A DNA stretch of 64,000 nt from Paenibacillus agri (lineage in GTDB: Bacteria > Bacillota > Bacilli > Paenibacillales > Paenibacillaceae): positions 1 to 64,000 of the forward strand of contig NZ_JABWCS010000211.1 of the NCBI RefSeq assembly GCF_013359945.1. The letters run 5' to 3'. This document shows, in pieces, positions 43,243 through 53,315 of the stretch. The notes under the pieces were generated by a model, which saw nothing but the letters and a program-made list of their open reading frames with translations, made no database searches and was not told the origin of the DNA. Position 1 is the first letter of the stretch. Every line of letters starts with the position of its first letter. Made by a program: the position numbers and the translations under genes.

Positions 43243-43292
43243 AAAAAATAGGACATCCTGAATGGAATATAGCTCCAAAATCAGGATGTCCT
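43243..43292 (-). terminator. Terminator after the first SDR gene
   Basis: AGGACATCCTGA (43250-43261) and TCAGGATGTCCT (43281-43292) form a perfect 12-bp stem, followed on the minus strand by ATTTTTT. Confidence 0.9.
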
Positions 43293-43342
43293 CTATGATT
43301 TATCTATTATTATTCATCATTCATAAAGCTGGTCACTTCATT

Positions 43343-44179
43343 TTAGGAAGAGAAATTTACCGTCTCACTCACTTGGCGCCACTTGGCATCCGTTGCCGCG
43401 CGAGCTTGCTGTGCAGCATCTGCATTATCGACCGCATCCTGGCCCAGCAGCAAACGAAGAGGAGCTTCAGGCAGCAAGGCTAGCTCGCTAATGACTTCAG
43501 CAAACTTCTCAGGTTCACTGCCAAATTGACCTGAATGCTCTTGCAGCATTGTAGCTAACGCTCCAATGGTCTGTTCATACGGCTGGCTGATTGGCGGAAT
43601 AGTCATGGAAGAACCCGCCCAATCTGTCCGCATGCCGCCTGGCTCAATGACAGTTACCTTGATGCCAAAAGGCGCCACTTCTTGTGCCAGCACCTCGGAG
43701 AATCCGCCGACAGCCCATTTTGCACTTTGATACGCCGCTAAGCCCATAGTAGCAATCCGGCCGCCTACAGATGAAATCTGGATGATATGCCCGCCGCCCT
43801 GTTTGCGCAAAATCGGAACGACAGCCTTGGAAACATAGACAACACCATAGAAGTTCGTATCAATCTGTGCCCGGAAATCATCCAGCGTGACATCTTCAAC
43901 CGAAGCAACATCACCATACCCGGCATTGTTAACCACGACATCCAAACGTCCAAACACTTGATGGGCTTGTTCAACCGCAGCAGATACAGCTTGCTCATCA
44001 CTGACATCTAGCGCAAGCGGATGAATCTGCTCCCCGTATTGTTCAACCAAATCATTCAGTGACTGCGGATTGCGGGCTGTTGCAATAACATAATCCCCTT
44101 TTTTCAGAACAACTTCTGTCAGACTGCGTCCAAGACCTCTGGAGCTGCCGGTAATGAACCATACGTTTGGTTTAGACAT
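43343..44179 (-). CDS. Short-chain dehydrogenase/reductase (1)
   Basis: A 278-aa classical SDR with a Rossmann fold. The NADP-binding TGSSRGLG is near residue 11, NNAG near 89, the catalytic Ser in QISSVGGR and the YxxxK pair in YQSAK, followed by PGGMRTDW. It reduces or oxidises carbonyl and alcohol substrates. The start has AAGGAG. It has its own promoter with a TetR-like dyad and its own terminator. Substrate unknown. Confidence 0.93.
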   Translation of the reverse strand: MSKPNVWFITGSSRGLGRSLTEVVLKKGDYVIATARNPQSLNDLVEQYGEQIHPLALDVSDEQAVSAAVEQAHQVFGRLDVVVNNAGYGDVASVEDVTLDDFRAQIDTNFYGVVYVSKAVVPILRKQGGGHIIQISSVGGRIATMGLAAYQSAKWAVGGFSEVLAQEVAPFGIKVTVIEPGGMRTDWAGSSMTIPPISQPYEQTIGALATMLQEHSGQFGSEPEKFAEVISELALLPEAPLRLLLGQDAVDNADAAQQARAATDAKWRQVSETVNFSS

Positions 44180-44252
44180 TGATATTCTCTCCTTTTATTA
44201 AATATCGCGGCTTCGTGTCTGCTTCGATATCATCTATTTATCTCACTTCTGT

Positions 44253-44281
44253 ATAATAAACGATCATTCAGTTATAGTCAA
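44253..44281 (-). promoter_or_regulatory. Promoter of the first SDR with TetR-like dyad
   Basis: TTGACT (44276-44281), 17 bp and TATTAT (44253-44258) on the minus strand. In the spacer lies TAAACGATCATTCA (44257-44270), which matches the TGAAYGATCGTTYA-type palindrome typical of TetR-family operators. Confidence 0.5.
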
Positions 44282-44294
44282 TCTGCTGCGAAAA

Positions 44295-44356
44295 CTTACC
44301 AGCGATCACTTACCAGCTATCGCTTACCAGCTATCACTTACCACTTACCAGCTATC
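44295..44356. repeat. 14-bp tandem repeats
   Basis: CTTACCAGCTATCA and close variants recur four to five times, with one partial unit. They lie upstream of the SDR promoter in a gene-free gap. Confidence 0.8.
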
Positions 44357-44375
44357 ATGCAGCTCAGAAACAGAA

Positions 44376-44415
44376 ACCCGCGAAATAGCCTTCTAAAATC
44401 AGCTCTGTCGCGGGT
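44376..44415. terminator. Terminator-like hairpin of the CCCGCGA family
   Basis: ACCCGCGA (44376-44383) pairs with TCGCGGGT (44408-44415). It is similar in arms and partly in loop to the terminator at 36155-36200. No gene ends directly here, so it may be a mobile or copied hairpin. Confidence 0.45.
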
Positions 44416-44518
44416 CCTTATATTAAATTAATTTACTTTGATGCTATATAGAACGCATTAAAAAACAAACATAGCCAAGAAAAAAGAGAGCTTGTATAAG
44501 AAGGACCGAAGTGTAATT

Positions 44519-44785
44519 AACGGCATTTTCGTACCTTAAATCCGCTGCAGCTAGGGGTTATTGGAGATTAAGTGCAATATTGTACCTTAAATCTTCCAGA
44601 ATACCCCTTACTGCATGCTTTTACGAAAAATAAGATACAATAATGCCCTTATTTCCCTCATTTGCCTATATCAAAGTAAAATAAGGTACAAAAATGCCGT
44701 TAGTTGAGGGGGTAGCCCCTTTTTCATTATTAAAACGGTTAGTTAGGGAGGTCACCCCTCTTTTTACTTCTAAGAAGACTGGTGA
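44519..44785. repeat. Nested-palindrome intergenic repeat, copy B
   Basis: Outer arms AACGGCATTTTCGTACCTTA (44519-44538) and TAAGGTACAAAAATGCCGTT (44682-44701) with inner arms ATTGTACCTTAAAT (44578-) and AAATAAGATACAATAATG (44628-). It matches copy A over nearly its whole length and on into a flank ending GACTGGTGAAGGGG, which here holds an extra near-repeat. Confidence 0.85.
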
Positions 44786-44810
44786 AGGGGGCTACATTTC
44801 AGAGGTAAGC

Positions 44811-45533
44811 TTACCAGGAAACCGGACCGTTTTCGCTGAAAAAGCCTCCTGTAGGCCCGTCATCCGGCAGTGTCGCAAGGTGCACAATAACTTTTGCCGC
44901 TACCTCAGCTGAACGATGGCCTTGATTACCTGTTAAGTCTGTAGAGGTATAGCCCGGGTCAGCCGCGTTGATCTTCAGTGGTGTATTTCTAAATTCCTTG
45001 GCGAACATGATCGTCAACGCATTCACAGCCGTTTTGGAGCTTGGGTAAGCAAGGAAGTTAAAATTAGCAGCAGCCGTATCACTCATAAAGGTCAATGACC
45101 CGAGTCCGCTGGATACATTAACAATTCTGCCTGCAGGAGCCTCAGTCAGCAAAGGAAGGAATGCCTTTGTTACAGCAAACACACCGAAAAAATTCGTCTC
45201 ATACGTTGCCTTTAAATCAGACAATTCCAGCTGGCTTGGCGAAGCGAAGGCTTCAAAAGAGGCTCCAGCATTATTAACCAATACATCTAGTGATCCGAAC
45301 TCATCAGCGATTTGCTTGGAGGCAGCATCAATCGTCCCCTGATCCGTAACGTCGAGCACAATGTGACGAGCATCGTAACCTTCGCTTATCAGCTTCGCCG
45401 CTGCTTCCTTACCTCTTGCCTCGCTTCTTGCGCCTAGCAGGACCGTATATCCTAAGGATCCTAATTGTCTAGCTGCTGCATATCCAATCCCTTTGTTAGC
45501 TCCAGTAATCAGAGCAGTCTTTGTATGTGACAT
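44811..45533 (-). CDS. Short-chain dehydrogenase/reductase (2)
   Basis: A 240-aa classical SDR. TGANKGIG is near residue 10, NNAG near 88, the Ser in NVSSGLGS, and the catalytic tyrosine and lysine in YPSSK; PGYTSTDL follows. The ATG at 45533 gives this length; a longer frame from 45617 would run through the promoter and is rejected. Its promoter carries a perfect-armed MerR dyad, so it likely belongs to the NmlR/AdhR-type regulon and may detoxify carbonyls. Substrate unknown. Confidence 0.92.
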   Translation of the reverse strand: MSHTKTALITGANKGIGYAAARQLGSLGYTVLLGARSEARGKEAAAKLISEGYDARHIVLDVTDQGTIDAASKQIADEFGSLDVLVNNAGASFEAFASPSQLELSDLKATYETNFFGVFAVTKAFLPLLTEAPAGRIVNVSSGLGSLTFMSDTAAANFNFLAYPSSKTAVNALTIMFAKEFRNTPLKINAADPGYTSTDLTGNQGHRSAEVAAKVIVHLATLPDDGPTGGFFSENGPVSW

Positions 45534-45586
45534 GGTTTTACCCCGTTTCTGTATGAATTTGTTTGAATAATTTTGGTGACACTCAC

Positions 45587-45617
45587 ACTCTACAACTTGG
45601 AGTACACTCCAAGTCAA
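45587..45617 (-). promoter_or_regulatory. MerR-type promoter of SDR 2
   Basis: TTGACT (45612-45617), a 19-bp spacer and TAGAGT (45587-45592) on the minus strand. The dyad CTTGGAGT-AC-ACTCCAAG (45596-45613) has perfect 8-bp arms and fills the spacer. Confidence 0.85.
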
Positions 45618-45685
45618 GCGCCGCCTTACTCAGCAGTCTATCCTTCAAATTCCGTTCATATTTACGGGGAAAACATCTTTGTCAT

Positions 45686-46993
45686 TTAAGATTGAGCGTA
45701 GCGATTCTTCGGTATGCTCAGTCCAAGATTTTCTCTAAGGGTAGCCGCCTCATAAGCTGTACGGAACAAGCCACGCTCTTGCAGAATCGGCACCACTTCA
45801 TTTAAGAAATCATCCAGTCCAAATGGACCGAAGGGAACGAACATGAAGCCATCTGCGGCGCCTGCTTCAAACCACGCCTGCAACTTATCTGCGATTTGTT
45901 CAGCCGTGCCCATGAATGGACTGCGCGGAGTTGTCGCCTCCAAAGCAAGCTGTCTGAGTGTCTTCCCACTCTGCAGTTCTTCCGTAAAGTACTTGAAAGT
46001 ACCGTCTTGACCCGGAATCAGCTCCAGCAGATTTATTGCCGGTTCATCCAGCGGATACTGCGAGAGGTCAAGATGGTTAAAGAATCTGCTGGTATAGTTA
46101 AGGGCATGCTCGATGGTCACCAGGTTTGCAATCTCCTGATATTTTTGCTCGGCTTCCTCCTCGGTTCTGCCTACAACTGGTGATATATTAGCAAAAACAA
46201 GAATATCATCGGCTGATCGGCCGAAAGTTACCGCTCTCTTCCTCATATCTTCTCTAAAAGCAATCGATTCTGCTATGGTCTGTGGGATCGAGTAGATTGC
46301 ATTGGCGAATTGGGCTGCAAAGTTACGGCCCGGTTCCGACAATCCAGCTTGGAAAATAACTGGTTGCCCTTGCGGAGAACGTTCGATGTTCAGCGGCCCT
46401 TTGACAGAAAAGAACTTACCCTCATGATTCAAGGTGTGCATCTTCGCAGGGTCAAAGAATACGCCTGTCTCCTTGTCACGTACAAAGGCATCGTCTTCCC
46501 ACGAATCCCATAGCCCCTTAGTGATTTCCAGATATTCGGTAGCCAATTCATATTTTTCATCATGATGAACTTGCTTCCCATTGAAGTTATTGGCAGCTCC
46601 ATCAAGTAATCCGGAGGTAACGACATTCCAGCCTGCCCGTCCGCCACTCATTTTATCCAGCGATGCAAACTGACGTGCGATAGTAAAAGGATCACTATAA
46701 GTAGAAGATACTGTACCTACAAGGCCAATATTTTTCGTTACAGTCGCCAACGCGCTGAGCAAGGTAATCGGTTCATAGCGATTTAAAAAATGAGGCAGTG
46801 ACTGTTCCGTGATATACAAACCATCCGCGATAAAAAGAATATCGAAAAGTGCGGCCTCGGCCTTTTGTGCCCATTCCTTGTAAAGCTCAAAATCTATACT
46901 TGCGTCTGCCTTCGCATCAGGATGTCTCCATTCAGACATGCTTCCTCCGACACCGCGCAGGTTGATTGCCAGTTTAATTTTCCGATCGCTCAT
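45686..46993 (-). CDS. FMN-dependent monooxygenase, YxeK/CmoJ-like (1)
   Basis: A 435-aa flavin monooxygenase of the bacterial-luciferase superfamily, NtaA/SnaA/DszA branch. Typical segments are GVGGSMSEWRHPDA, FIADGLYITEQSLPHFLNRYEP, GTVSSTYSDPFTIARQFASLD and SGGRAGWNVVTS (shown as short markers of the first 180 residues), and WFEAGAADGFMFVPFGP near the end. In Bacillus subtilis close relatives YxeK and CmoJ split C-S bonds of N-acetylated S-substituted cysteines. It lies 11 bp downstream of the GNAT gene and is a paralog of 53654-54961. It needs FMNH2 from a reductase, which is not encoded here. Confidence 0.88.
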   Translation of the reverse strand: MSDRKIKLAINLRGVGGSMSEWRHPDAKADASIDFELYKEWAQKAEAALFDILFIADGLYITEQSLPHFLNRYEPITLLSALATVTKNIGLVGTVSSTYSDPFTIARQFASLDKMSGGRAGWNVVTSGLLDGAANNFNGKQVHHDEKYELATEYLEITKGLWDSWEDDAFVRDKETGVFFDPAKMHTLNHEGKFFSVKGPLNIERSPQGQPVIFQAGLSEPGRNFAAQFANAIYSIPQTIAESIAFREDMRKRAVTFGRSADDILVFANISPVVGRTEEEAEQKYQEIANLVTIEHALNYTSRFFNHLDLSQYPLDEPAINLLELIPGQDGTFKYFTEELQSGKTLRQLALEATTPRSPFMGTAEQIADKLQAWFEAGAADGFMFVPFGPFGLDDFLNEVVPILQERGLFRTAYEAATLRENLGLSIPKNRYAQS

Positions 46994-47004
46994 TGATATT
47001 CCTC

Positions 47005-47544
47005 CTATAGTTCAGCTGTTAAGTCGAGCCGAAAACCTTCCATGAAATATTCTCCCTGATGAAGATCCTGGTCGTGTGAACGGACAAAGCCCAGATGCTC
47101 ATATAATCTCGCTGCGGATGCATTGGTTTCCAATGATGTATGCAAATATAAATAGCCAGCTCCGGCGTTCAATGCTCGCTTCGCGCTCTCATGAATAAGC
47201 TGTGTAGCAATTCCCTTACCCTGCCATCCAGGTGCAACAGCTAATCTGCGCAACACTGGTGTTGCCAGCGTCTGCTGGATGTCACCGTACGCTTCAGCAG
47301 CGTTATGGAATATCTCCGCTGTTCCAATAATAAGACCTTCCGCTTCAGCAACAATACGCTCCTGTGAACCTGGCTCCAGATACTTTCGCAATGCTTCCTT
47401 TAGCGATTCTCTGACTTCAGGGTAGGTCACGGCGTAACTTTCCCAAGCCTGAGACAGTATCTCAACCACTGCATCATAGTCAGCAGGGACTGCACTGCGG
47501 ATCGTAATGAATTCCTTCTGTTCCGAAGAATTGGACAAGCTCAT
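47005..47544 (-). CDS. GNAT-family N-acetyltransferase
   Basis: A 179-aa acetyltransferase. The acetyl-CoA pyrophosphate loop WQGKGIATQLI is near residue 100 and the C-terminal LYEHLGFVR strand is intact. It overlaps the ATPase gene by 4 bp and is followed by the monooxygenase. The same trio of acetyltransferase, FMN monooxygenase and ABC importer occurs in Bacillus subtilis yxeKLMNOP and ytm/ytn operons, where N-acetylation primes S-modified cysteine for cleavage. That role is inferred by analogy. Confidence 0.9.
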   Translation of the reverse strand: MSLSNSSEQKEFITIRSAVPADYDAVVEILSQAWESYAVTYPEVRESLKEALRKYLEPGSQERIVAEAEGLIIGTAEIFHNAAEAYGDIQQTLATPVLRRLAVAPGWQGKGIATQLIHESAKRALNAGAGYLYLHTSLETNASAARLYEHLGFVRSHDQDLHQGEYFMEGFRLDLTAEL

Positions 47545-49604
47545 TGTAAGTCTCCTTCAAATGGGATAGGGTGATGACAGGCTACGAGATGCTGGTCTCC
47601 GACATTTTGCCATACAGGGTCTTCTGTTCTGCATTTGTCAGTGGCCGCAGGGCATCTTGGATGGAACTTACAGCCTGTTGTCCGGAACGTCTGCGAGGGA
47701 ACTTCCCCTTTTAACAGCCCATATGCTTTTTTACCGGAAGGGTCCGAAGCAGGGATCGCTGATAATAACGCATGTGTATACGGATGAGCCGGGGAAGCAT
47801 ACAACGCTTCTGTAGGCGCAAGCTCCACGAGCTGGCCCAGATACATCACCCCTACACGATCTGACAAATGCCGGACGACATGCAGATCATGGGCAATGAA
47901 CAGAAAGGTTAGCCCGAGCCTTCGCTGCAGGTCCTGCAGCAAATTAATAATTTGCGCCTGTACAGATACATCCAGGGCAGATACCGCTTCATCAAGGACG
48001 ATGAACTTTGGATTTAACGCAATCGCCCGGGCAATGGCAATACGTTGCCGCTGCCCGCCTGAGAATTCATGAGGATAACGATCTGCCGATGCAGGCTCCA
48101 GTCCAACCAGAGTCATCAGTTCTTCTACTCTCTCTTTTCTTTCTTTAGAGGATAATGAGAGATGGACCTTTAGCGGCTCACCAATAATATCCGCTACTTT
48201 CCAGTGAGAGTTGATAGAACTATACGGGTCCTGGAATACCATCTGCATCTCACGGCGCAAACCTCTTAAGTCCTTGCTCTTCGTCTCGGCCAAGTCATGT
48301 CCTTCCCAATGGATTTGACCTGAAGTCACCTTCTCCAGTTGAAGCATCATGCGCCCCAGTGTTGATTTCCCACTACCAGACTCCCCGACGAGGCCGAACG
48401 TTTCCCCTCTCAGAATCTGTAAATTCACTTCATCCACTGCGCGAACACCTTGCTTGCCCCTGGATAAAAATCCTCTATCTGTGTTGAAGCTTTTAGTCAC
48501 CTTGAGGGCTTCGATCAGTACTTCTGGATCGCCTATGTTGGAATGGGACTGAACAATAACGTTCTGCGCATTCTGTTCAGCAGTCTGAACATCCTGATCA
48601 ACAGTCTGCCGTTCCGCTCCCAGTGGAAGCTCTGATATGCTATCGGCATGCCAGCAAGCAACCATATTCGTACCATTCGTAACAGCAGGTGGTTCCTCAG
48701 AACGACACTGATCCGTAGCAAATGCACAGCGCGGATGAAAACGACAGCCTCGCGGCAGATCTGCGAGACTTGGAATAGAGCCCGGAATATGATAGAGCGG
48801 CTTCGTACGATCACTCTGTAACGTCATAACTGATTGCAGCAGTCCACGTGTGTATGGATGCTGTGGCTTAGCAAAAAGGGAGTTAACATCAGCGACCTCT
48901 ACCAATTTACCCGCATACATGACGGCGACCCGATCGGCCAGTTCTGCAGCGATCCCCAGATCATGGGTGATCAGCAGAATCGACATGTTGAACTCTTCCT
49001 TCAGTTCTTGCAGAAGCTGCAGAATCTGGGCTTGAATAGTGACATCTAGCGCTGTCGTGGGTTCATCAGCAATAAGCAGTTCCGGCCCGCAGGACAGAGC
49101 CATCGCAATCATGACACGCTGCCGCATGCCTCCCGACAGTTCATGCGGATACTGCTTCATCCGGAGCTCCGGATCGACAATACCCACCCGGTCAAGCAAG
49201 GCAATCGCCCGGTTCCGCGCTTCCTCCTTCGTGGCCAGCCCATGATGAATCAGGATCTCCATCATCTGATGACCAATCGTAAAGATAGGATCAAGCGCCG
49301 TCATCGGCTCTTGAAAGATCATCGCTATTTTCCGGCCGCGAAGCTCCCGTAGCTCACGGGCGTTTAGCTCTGCCAGATTGAGTCCGTTCAACTCAATAGA
49401 ACCTTGGGCGATACGTCCATTGTCATAATCAATGAGCCGCATGACAGATAGAGACGTCACCGTCTTCCCGCTCCCGGACTCTCCTACCAAAACCAGCGTT
49501 TCCCCCGGAGCAATGGTCAGACTGATATCATTCACCATATTTCGGGGTCCTTGCGGTGTCATAAAATCAACGGACAGCCCTTTAATATCGAGTACATTGT
49601 TCAT
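47541..49604 (-). CDS. Peptide-type ABC importer ATPase, fused DppD-DppF
   Basis: A 687-aa protein of two nucleotide-binding domains (about 1-320 and 355-687). Each has Walker [10 protein letters not shown] (residues about 38 and 395), an LSGGM/FSGGQ signature, Walker B LLIADEPT or FIVLDEAV, and the oligopeptide-family C-terminal Cys cluster ([14 protein letters not shown] and [14 protein letters not shown]). Separate DppD and DppF proteins are fused, as in GsiA-type transporters. It powers the two permeases and binding protein of the same operon. Confidence 0.94.
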   Translation of the reverse strand: MNNVLDIKGLSVDFMTPQGPRNMVNDISLTIAPGETLVLVGESGSGKTVTSLSVMRLIDYDNGRIAQGSIELNGLNLAELNARELRELRGRKIAMIFQEPMTALDPIFTIGHQMMEILIHHGLATKEEARNRAIALLDRVGIVDPELRMKQYPHELSGGMRQRVMIAMALSCGPELLIADEPTTALDVTIQAQILQLLQELKEEFNMSILLITHDLGIAAELADRVAVMYAGKLVEVADVNSLFAKPQHPYTRGLLQSVMTLQSDRTKPLYHIPGSIPSLADLPRGCRFHPRCAFATDQCRSEEPPAVTNGTNMVACWHADSISELPLGAERQTVDQDVQTAEQNAQNVIVQSHSNIGDPEVLIEALKVTKSFNTDRGFLSRGKQGVRAVDEVNLQILRGETFGLVGESGSGKSTLGRMMLQLEKVTSGQIHWEGHDLAETKSKDLRGLRREMQMVFQDPYSSINSHWKVADIIGEPLKVHLSLSSKERKERVEELMTLVGLEPASADRYPHEFSGGQRQRIAIARAIALNPKFIVLDEAVSALDVSVQAQIINLLQDLQRRLGLTFLFIAHDLHVVRHLSDRVGVMYLGQLVELAPTEALYASPAHPYTHALLSAIPASDPSGKKAYGLLKGEVPSQTFRTTGCKFHPRCPAATDKCRTEDPVWQNVGDQHLVACHHPIPFEGDLQ

Positions 49605-49626
49605 GGGATATGCGTCCTCCTTTCTT

Positions 49627-50451
49627 TCAACCTTTTCGAGGGCCGATTGCAGACTGTAGCTCGTCCCCTAGAAAGTTAATCGACACCACTAGCAAAGTAA
49701 TGGCAAGACCAGGGAACGTGGCAATCCACCAAGCCATCGAGATATAGCTTCGTCCCTCTGACAGCAAACTTCCCCAATCCGGAATTTCTTCCGAACTCCC
49801 GAGTCCAAGAAAGCTGAGTCCTGAGCCCATTAAGATCGCACTGCCCACGCCAATCGTCCCCATGACCAGCAAGGAGGAAAAGGCGTGCGGCGCAATATGC
49901 GAAAATAGAATTCTCAGATGTGAGGTGCCGATGCTTCTCGCCGCTTCAATGAATGTGCGATTCTTAATCGTTAGCACCTGTCCGCGCAGCACGCGGGCAA
50001 AGCTAGGTATGATCGAAATACTGACAGCGATGATTAAATTGAATTTACTTGGCCCCAGCACCGCTGACACCGTGAGTGCCAACAGAATCCCTGGTATGGT
50101 CATCAGTGTATCAATAAGACGCATCAGCACAGCATCGATGAACCCCCCGCTATACCCGGCAATAGCACCGATCAATGCGCCAATCCCTCCACCGAGCAGC
50201 ACCGCAGAGATCCCGATAATCAAAGCATCCCTACTGCCATAGATAACCAGAGTTAAGATATCTCGTCCAAAATAATCCGTTCCGAGTAGGTGACTCCCGC
50301 CGGGTGCCTGCAAGATCGCTGCCCCATTCATCTCGGTAGGAGAATAAGGAGCAATCCAGCCAGGAACAAGTGCAAACAGCACCAGACAGGCAATCATCAG
50401 CACGGAAACGGTTATCATTGCTCTTGAAAAAAGACTTCGTTTAGCGTTCAC
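49627..50451 (-). CDS. Peptide-type ABC permease, DppC-like
   Basis: A 274-aa membrane subunit with six segments. The family motif LLGTDYFGRDIL follows residue 50 and the EAA loop reads IEAARSIGTSHLRILFSHIAPHAF. It lies between the fused ATPase and the DppB-like permease; it pairs with the latter to form the pore. Confidence 0.93.
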   Translation of the reverse strand: MNAKRSLFSRAMITVSVLMIACLVLFALVPGWIAPYSPTEMNGAAILQAPGGSHLLGTDYFGRDILTLVIYGSRDALIIGISAVLLGGGIGALIGAIAGYSGGFIDAVLMRLIDTLMTIPGILLALTVSAVLGPSKFNLIIAVSISIIPSFARVLRGQVLTIKNRTFIEAARSIGTSHLRILFSHIAPHAFSSLLVMGTIGVGSAILMGSGLSFLGLGSSEEIPDWGSLLSEGRSYISMAWWIATFPGLAITLLVVSINFLGDELQSAIGPRKG

Positions 50452-50502
50452 CTTATTCGTTCCCTTTCTTCTTGGCTCATGGTTTGCCTTTATACATGCA
50501 AG

Positions 50503-51426
50503 CTAGGCTTGGCGAATCCTTGGATCAATGATTGCATACGACAAGTCGACCAATAGATTGACCAGAATATAGATGGAAGCCGTCAGCAGAATCGCCCCTT
50601 GGACTACAGGCAGATCTTTTGCCAAAATGGCATCCAGGATTACTCTGCCTACACCTTGCCTTGCAAACACGGATTCAATAACAACCGCACCCGCGAGCAG
50701 TTCTCCAAGGAGCATCCCCATCATCGTCACCGCTGGAATGAGCGCATTACGCAGGACATGCTGATACATCACGCTTCTCTCCGGCAGCCCCTTCGCACGC
50801 AGTGTTCTTACAAAGGGTTCATGCACCACTTCCAGGATACTGCCCCGCACCATGCGGGCAATTAGCCCCGAGCCAACAATACCCATCGTCGCTGCCGGGA
50901 GAATGAGATACTGAAACCCGCCTACGCCCGAAGCCGGAAGCCATTGCAGATTAACGGAAAAGAGGAGAACAAGAAGAATAGCTACCCAGAACGTCGGCAT
51001 CGAAATGCCGAAGATACTGAGCAGCCGAATGAGATGATCGAGACTGCGATGCCTGTATACTGCCGACACAACGCCTAGCAGCACGCCAAACACTATAGAT
51101 ATGGCCATGCTTAGAAGCGTTAACCACAGCGTTGCCGGAAACTGCGCCATGAGCTTGGTCATCACAGGTTCATTATCCACGAGCGACTTTCCGAAATCTC
51201 CCCGGAATACCTTCCCCAAATACTGGAGGTATTGTTTATGAAGCGGTTGATCTAGTCCGAATTCATGCTTTAGCTTAGCCACAACCTCCGGGGATACCGG
51301 ATTTCCAGCGATTTTTATATTGATTGGATCTCCCGGCAGGAGGTGAAGAAGAAAGAACACCAGTGTTATGGTGCAGAGCAAGACCACAATGGAGACTAGC
51401 AGCCGGTAAAGAATAGTTCTAAGCAT
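50503..51426 (-). CDS. Peptide-type ABC permease, DppB-like
   Basis: A 307-aa membrane subunit beginning with a transmembrane helix and the LLHLLPGDPI motif typical of DppB. The EAA-type region is FVRTLRAKGLPERSVMYQHVLRNALIP and the end reads DLSYAIIDPRIR, both diagnostic. It follows the binding-protein gene by 24 bp. Confidence 0.94.
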   Translation of the reverse strand: MLRTILYRLLVSIVVLLCTITLVFFLLHLLPGDPINIKIAGNPVSPEVVAKLKHEFGLDQPLHKQYLQYLGKVFRGDFGKSLVDNEPVMTKLMAQFPATLWLTLLSMAISIVFGVLLGVVSAVYRHRSLDHLIRLLSIFGISMPTFWVAILLVLLFSVNLQWLPASGVGGFQYLILPAATMGIVGSGLIARMVRGSILEVVHEPFVRTLRAKGLPERSVMYQHVLRNALIPAVTMMGMLLGELLAGAVVIESVFARQGVGRVILDAILAKDLPVVQGAILLTASIYILVNLLVDLSYAIIDPRIRQA

Positions 51427-51450
51427 TTCTCCGCGTCTCCCTCCTGCTGT

Positions 51451-53115
51451 CTATTTCGAGACTGCAACGTCATAGAATTGCGGATACCCTGGGAAGTCAA
51501 ATGTAATTCCGCTAACTTTCTTACTTTCTGCAATGGTGTATGGGAACACATATACAGGAATAGAAACGGCATTCTTCACAAAGTATTGTTGCAGTTCTTT
51601 ATACGTCGCAATCCGTTTTTCCGGATCGGCTTCCTGATAAGCGTCTGTTAACTGCTGCTCAATCTGCGGATCATAGAAACGGGCAAAGTTGGAGTTCGCA
51701 TATTCATTCGTAGACCAGTTCGCTTTGGAGAAAATAGTTCTTAAAATATCAGGATCTCCGCCAGCAAAGCTGTGGCCGACCAGATCATAGCTGGCAGCTT
51801 TCAGTGCATCAACATAAGGGCCCGCAGCCATAATCGAAACATTCATTTTTACGCCGATTTGCTTCACTTGCTGCTGCACCATTTTAATGATGTCGCCACG
51901 CTTCTCTCTATTACCGGTGATATCAATATAATTGATCTCCAGTGGCTTGCCGTCCTTTTCGCGGATACCATCCGCACCTAACTTCCAGCCTTCTTCATCA
52001 AGCAATTGGTTAGCATGCTGAATATCTACCTTATATGAATCTTCCAGGGAAGAATCGTAGCCTAAGGTTGAGGAGGACAATGGACTCCATGACCGCGGGA
52101 ATGTGCCGAGGTACAAAGATTTCACAATTGCATCGATATCGACAGTGGATTGTACCGCCTGGCGAAGCTTCACATTATTCCACGGTGCTTTCTCATTATT
52201 AAAGGTGAGTTGGAACGTAGCACCTGGGAGTAGCGCCTTCTGAATCTGGTAATTAGGGTCTTTCTCTAATGCGACAATATTCTGTGCCGGGATCGATTCG
52301 GCGGCAAGTACCTGTCCACTTTGCAAGCTGCTGACACGAGTGGATTCTTCCGGAATAAGCTTCAAGACGATTTTATCCAAATAAGCTGGACCGCTATGTT
52401 CCGCTGCCGGTGAAGGCCACTTATAATCGCTGTTTTTCTCCAGAACGATCTCGGAATTTGCAACCCAGGAGGCCAGCTTGAACGGACCGGTTCCTACAGG
52501 ATGCTGCCCCACTTGGTCGCCATACTTCTTAAAGGACTCAGGAGACTGAATGCCCAGTGTAGATTTAGCCAGATTACTTAAGAAAGGTGTAAACGGTTCT
52601 TTAAAATTCACTTTAAGCGTAGACTCGTCGATGACCTCGGAAGACTCGTACGGTCCTAGTAACTGCTTCGCATAAACCGACTTCCCGTTAGGATCAGCAC
52701 TTCTGTCAAAATTGACTTTTACTGCCTCTGCGTTGAATGGCGTACCGTCATGGAAAGTAACGTCTGTACGCAGCTTGAAGGTATAACTCTTCTTATCTGC
52801 TGAAATTTCCCAGGACTCTGCCAGCCAAGGCTTGATTGTATGATCCGGCAGTTCACCTACCAAACTATCGAATATATTCCGGCCAACCCGGAAATCAATA
52901 TCAGAAGAGGTGACACCTACATCCAGCGTACTCGGAGAGCCCGCAAGTGCGAAGGTTAACTCTCCTCCCTCGGTAGGAGTAGATGCTGGAGCTTCATTTG
53001 TTGATGCTGTATTAGCAGGAGCATTCTTGTCACCATTGCTGCAGCCTGAGACCACTAATGAAAATCCAATAGCCATAACGATGGCCCACTTAAACTTAGG
53101 AAAAGAAAGATTCAT
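51451..53115 (-). CDS. Peptide-type substrate-binding lipoprotein (SBP family 5)
   Basis: A 554-aa extracellular binding lipoprotein. The ATG at 53115 follows AGGGGT and gives a signal peptide ending LVVSGC; the frame from 53151 adds a hydrophilic head and is rejected. Family-5 markers are FKLRTDVTFHDGTPFNAEAVKVNFDR and NPYNLQYDNEKAPW-like NNEKAPWNNVKLRQAVQ. It captures the substrate for the importer; in this cluster that may be an S- or N-substituted amino acid rather than a peptide. First gene of the minus-strand operon and directly under a TetR-type operator. Confidence 0.92.
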   Translation of the reverse strand: MNLSFPKFKWAIVMAIGFSLVVSGCSNGDKNAPANTASTNEAPASTPTEGGELTFALAGSPSTLDVGVTSSDIDFRVGRNIFDSLVGELPDHTIKPWLAESWEISADKKSYTFKLRTDVTFHDGTPFNAEAVKVNFDRSADPNGKSVYAKQLLGPYESSEVIDESTLKVNFKEPFTPFLSNLAKSTLGIQSPESFKKYGDQVGQHPVGTGPFKLASWVANSEIVLEKNSDYKWPSPAAEHSGPAYLDKIVLKLIPEESTRVSSLQSGQVLAAESIPAQNIVALEKDPNYQIQKALLPGATFQLTFNNEKAPWNNVKLRQAVQSTVDIDAIVKSLYLGTFPRSWSPLSSSTLGYDSSLEDSYKVDIQHANQLLDEEGWKLGADGIREKDGKPLEINYIDITGNREKRGDIIKMVQQQVKQIGVKMNVSIMAAGPYVDALKAASYDLVGHSFAGGDPDILRTIFSKANWSTNEYANSNFARFYDPQIEQQLTDAYQEADPEKRIATYKELQQYFVKNAVSIPVYVFPYTIAESKKVSGITFDFPGYPQFYDVAVSK

Positions 53116-53159
53116 GGTTACACCCCTTGTGTTTTTCGCATAGGAATACATGGAATTAA

Positions 53160-53222
53160 ATCACAAGTTGACCGCGCGTTCAACTTGTGATCAATTATAT
53201 TCACTCCCTTTGGCACTGTCAA
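53160..53222 (-). promoter_or_regulatory. Consensus promoter with 30-bp TetR-type palindrome (importer operon)
   Basis: On the minus strand TTGACA (53217-53222), 17 bp and TATAAT (53194-53199) form a perfect sigma-A promoter. Over the transcript start lies a near-perfect palindrome, 53161-53190, with arms TCACAAGTTGACCGC and GCGTTCAACTTGTGA (14 of 15 pairs), holding the core TTGACCGCGCGTTCAA. Confidence 0.88.
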
Positions 53223-53315
53223 TTTTAAATTTTTTTATCTTAAATTAAATATTTCAATGCCATATAGATTGAACTTAGAATTCTTACACGGGGTTAGATC
53301 GTCATTGCGGAAAAC

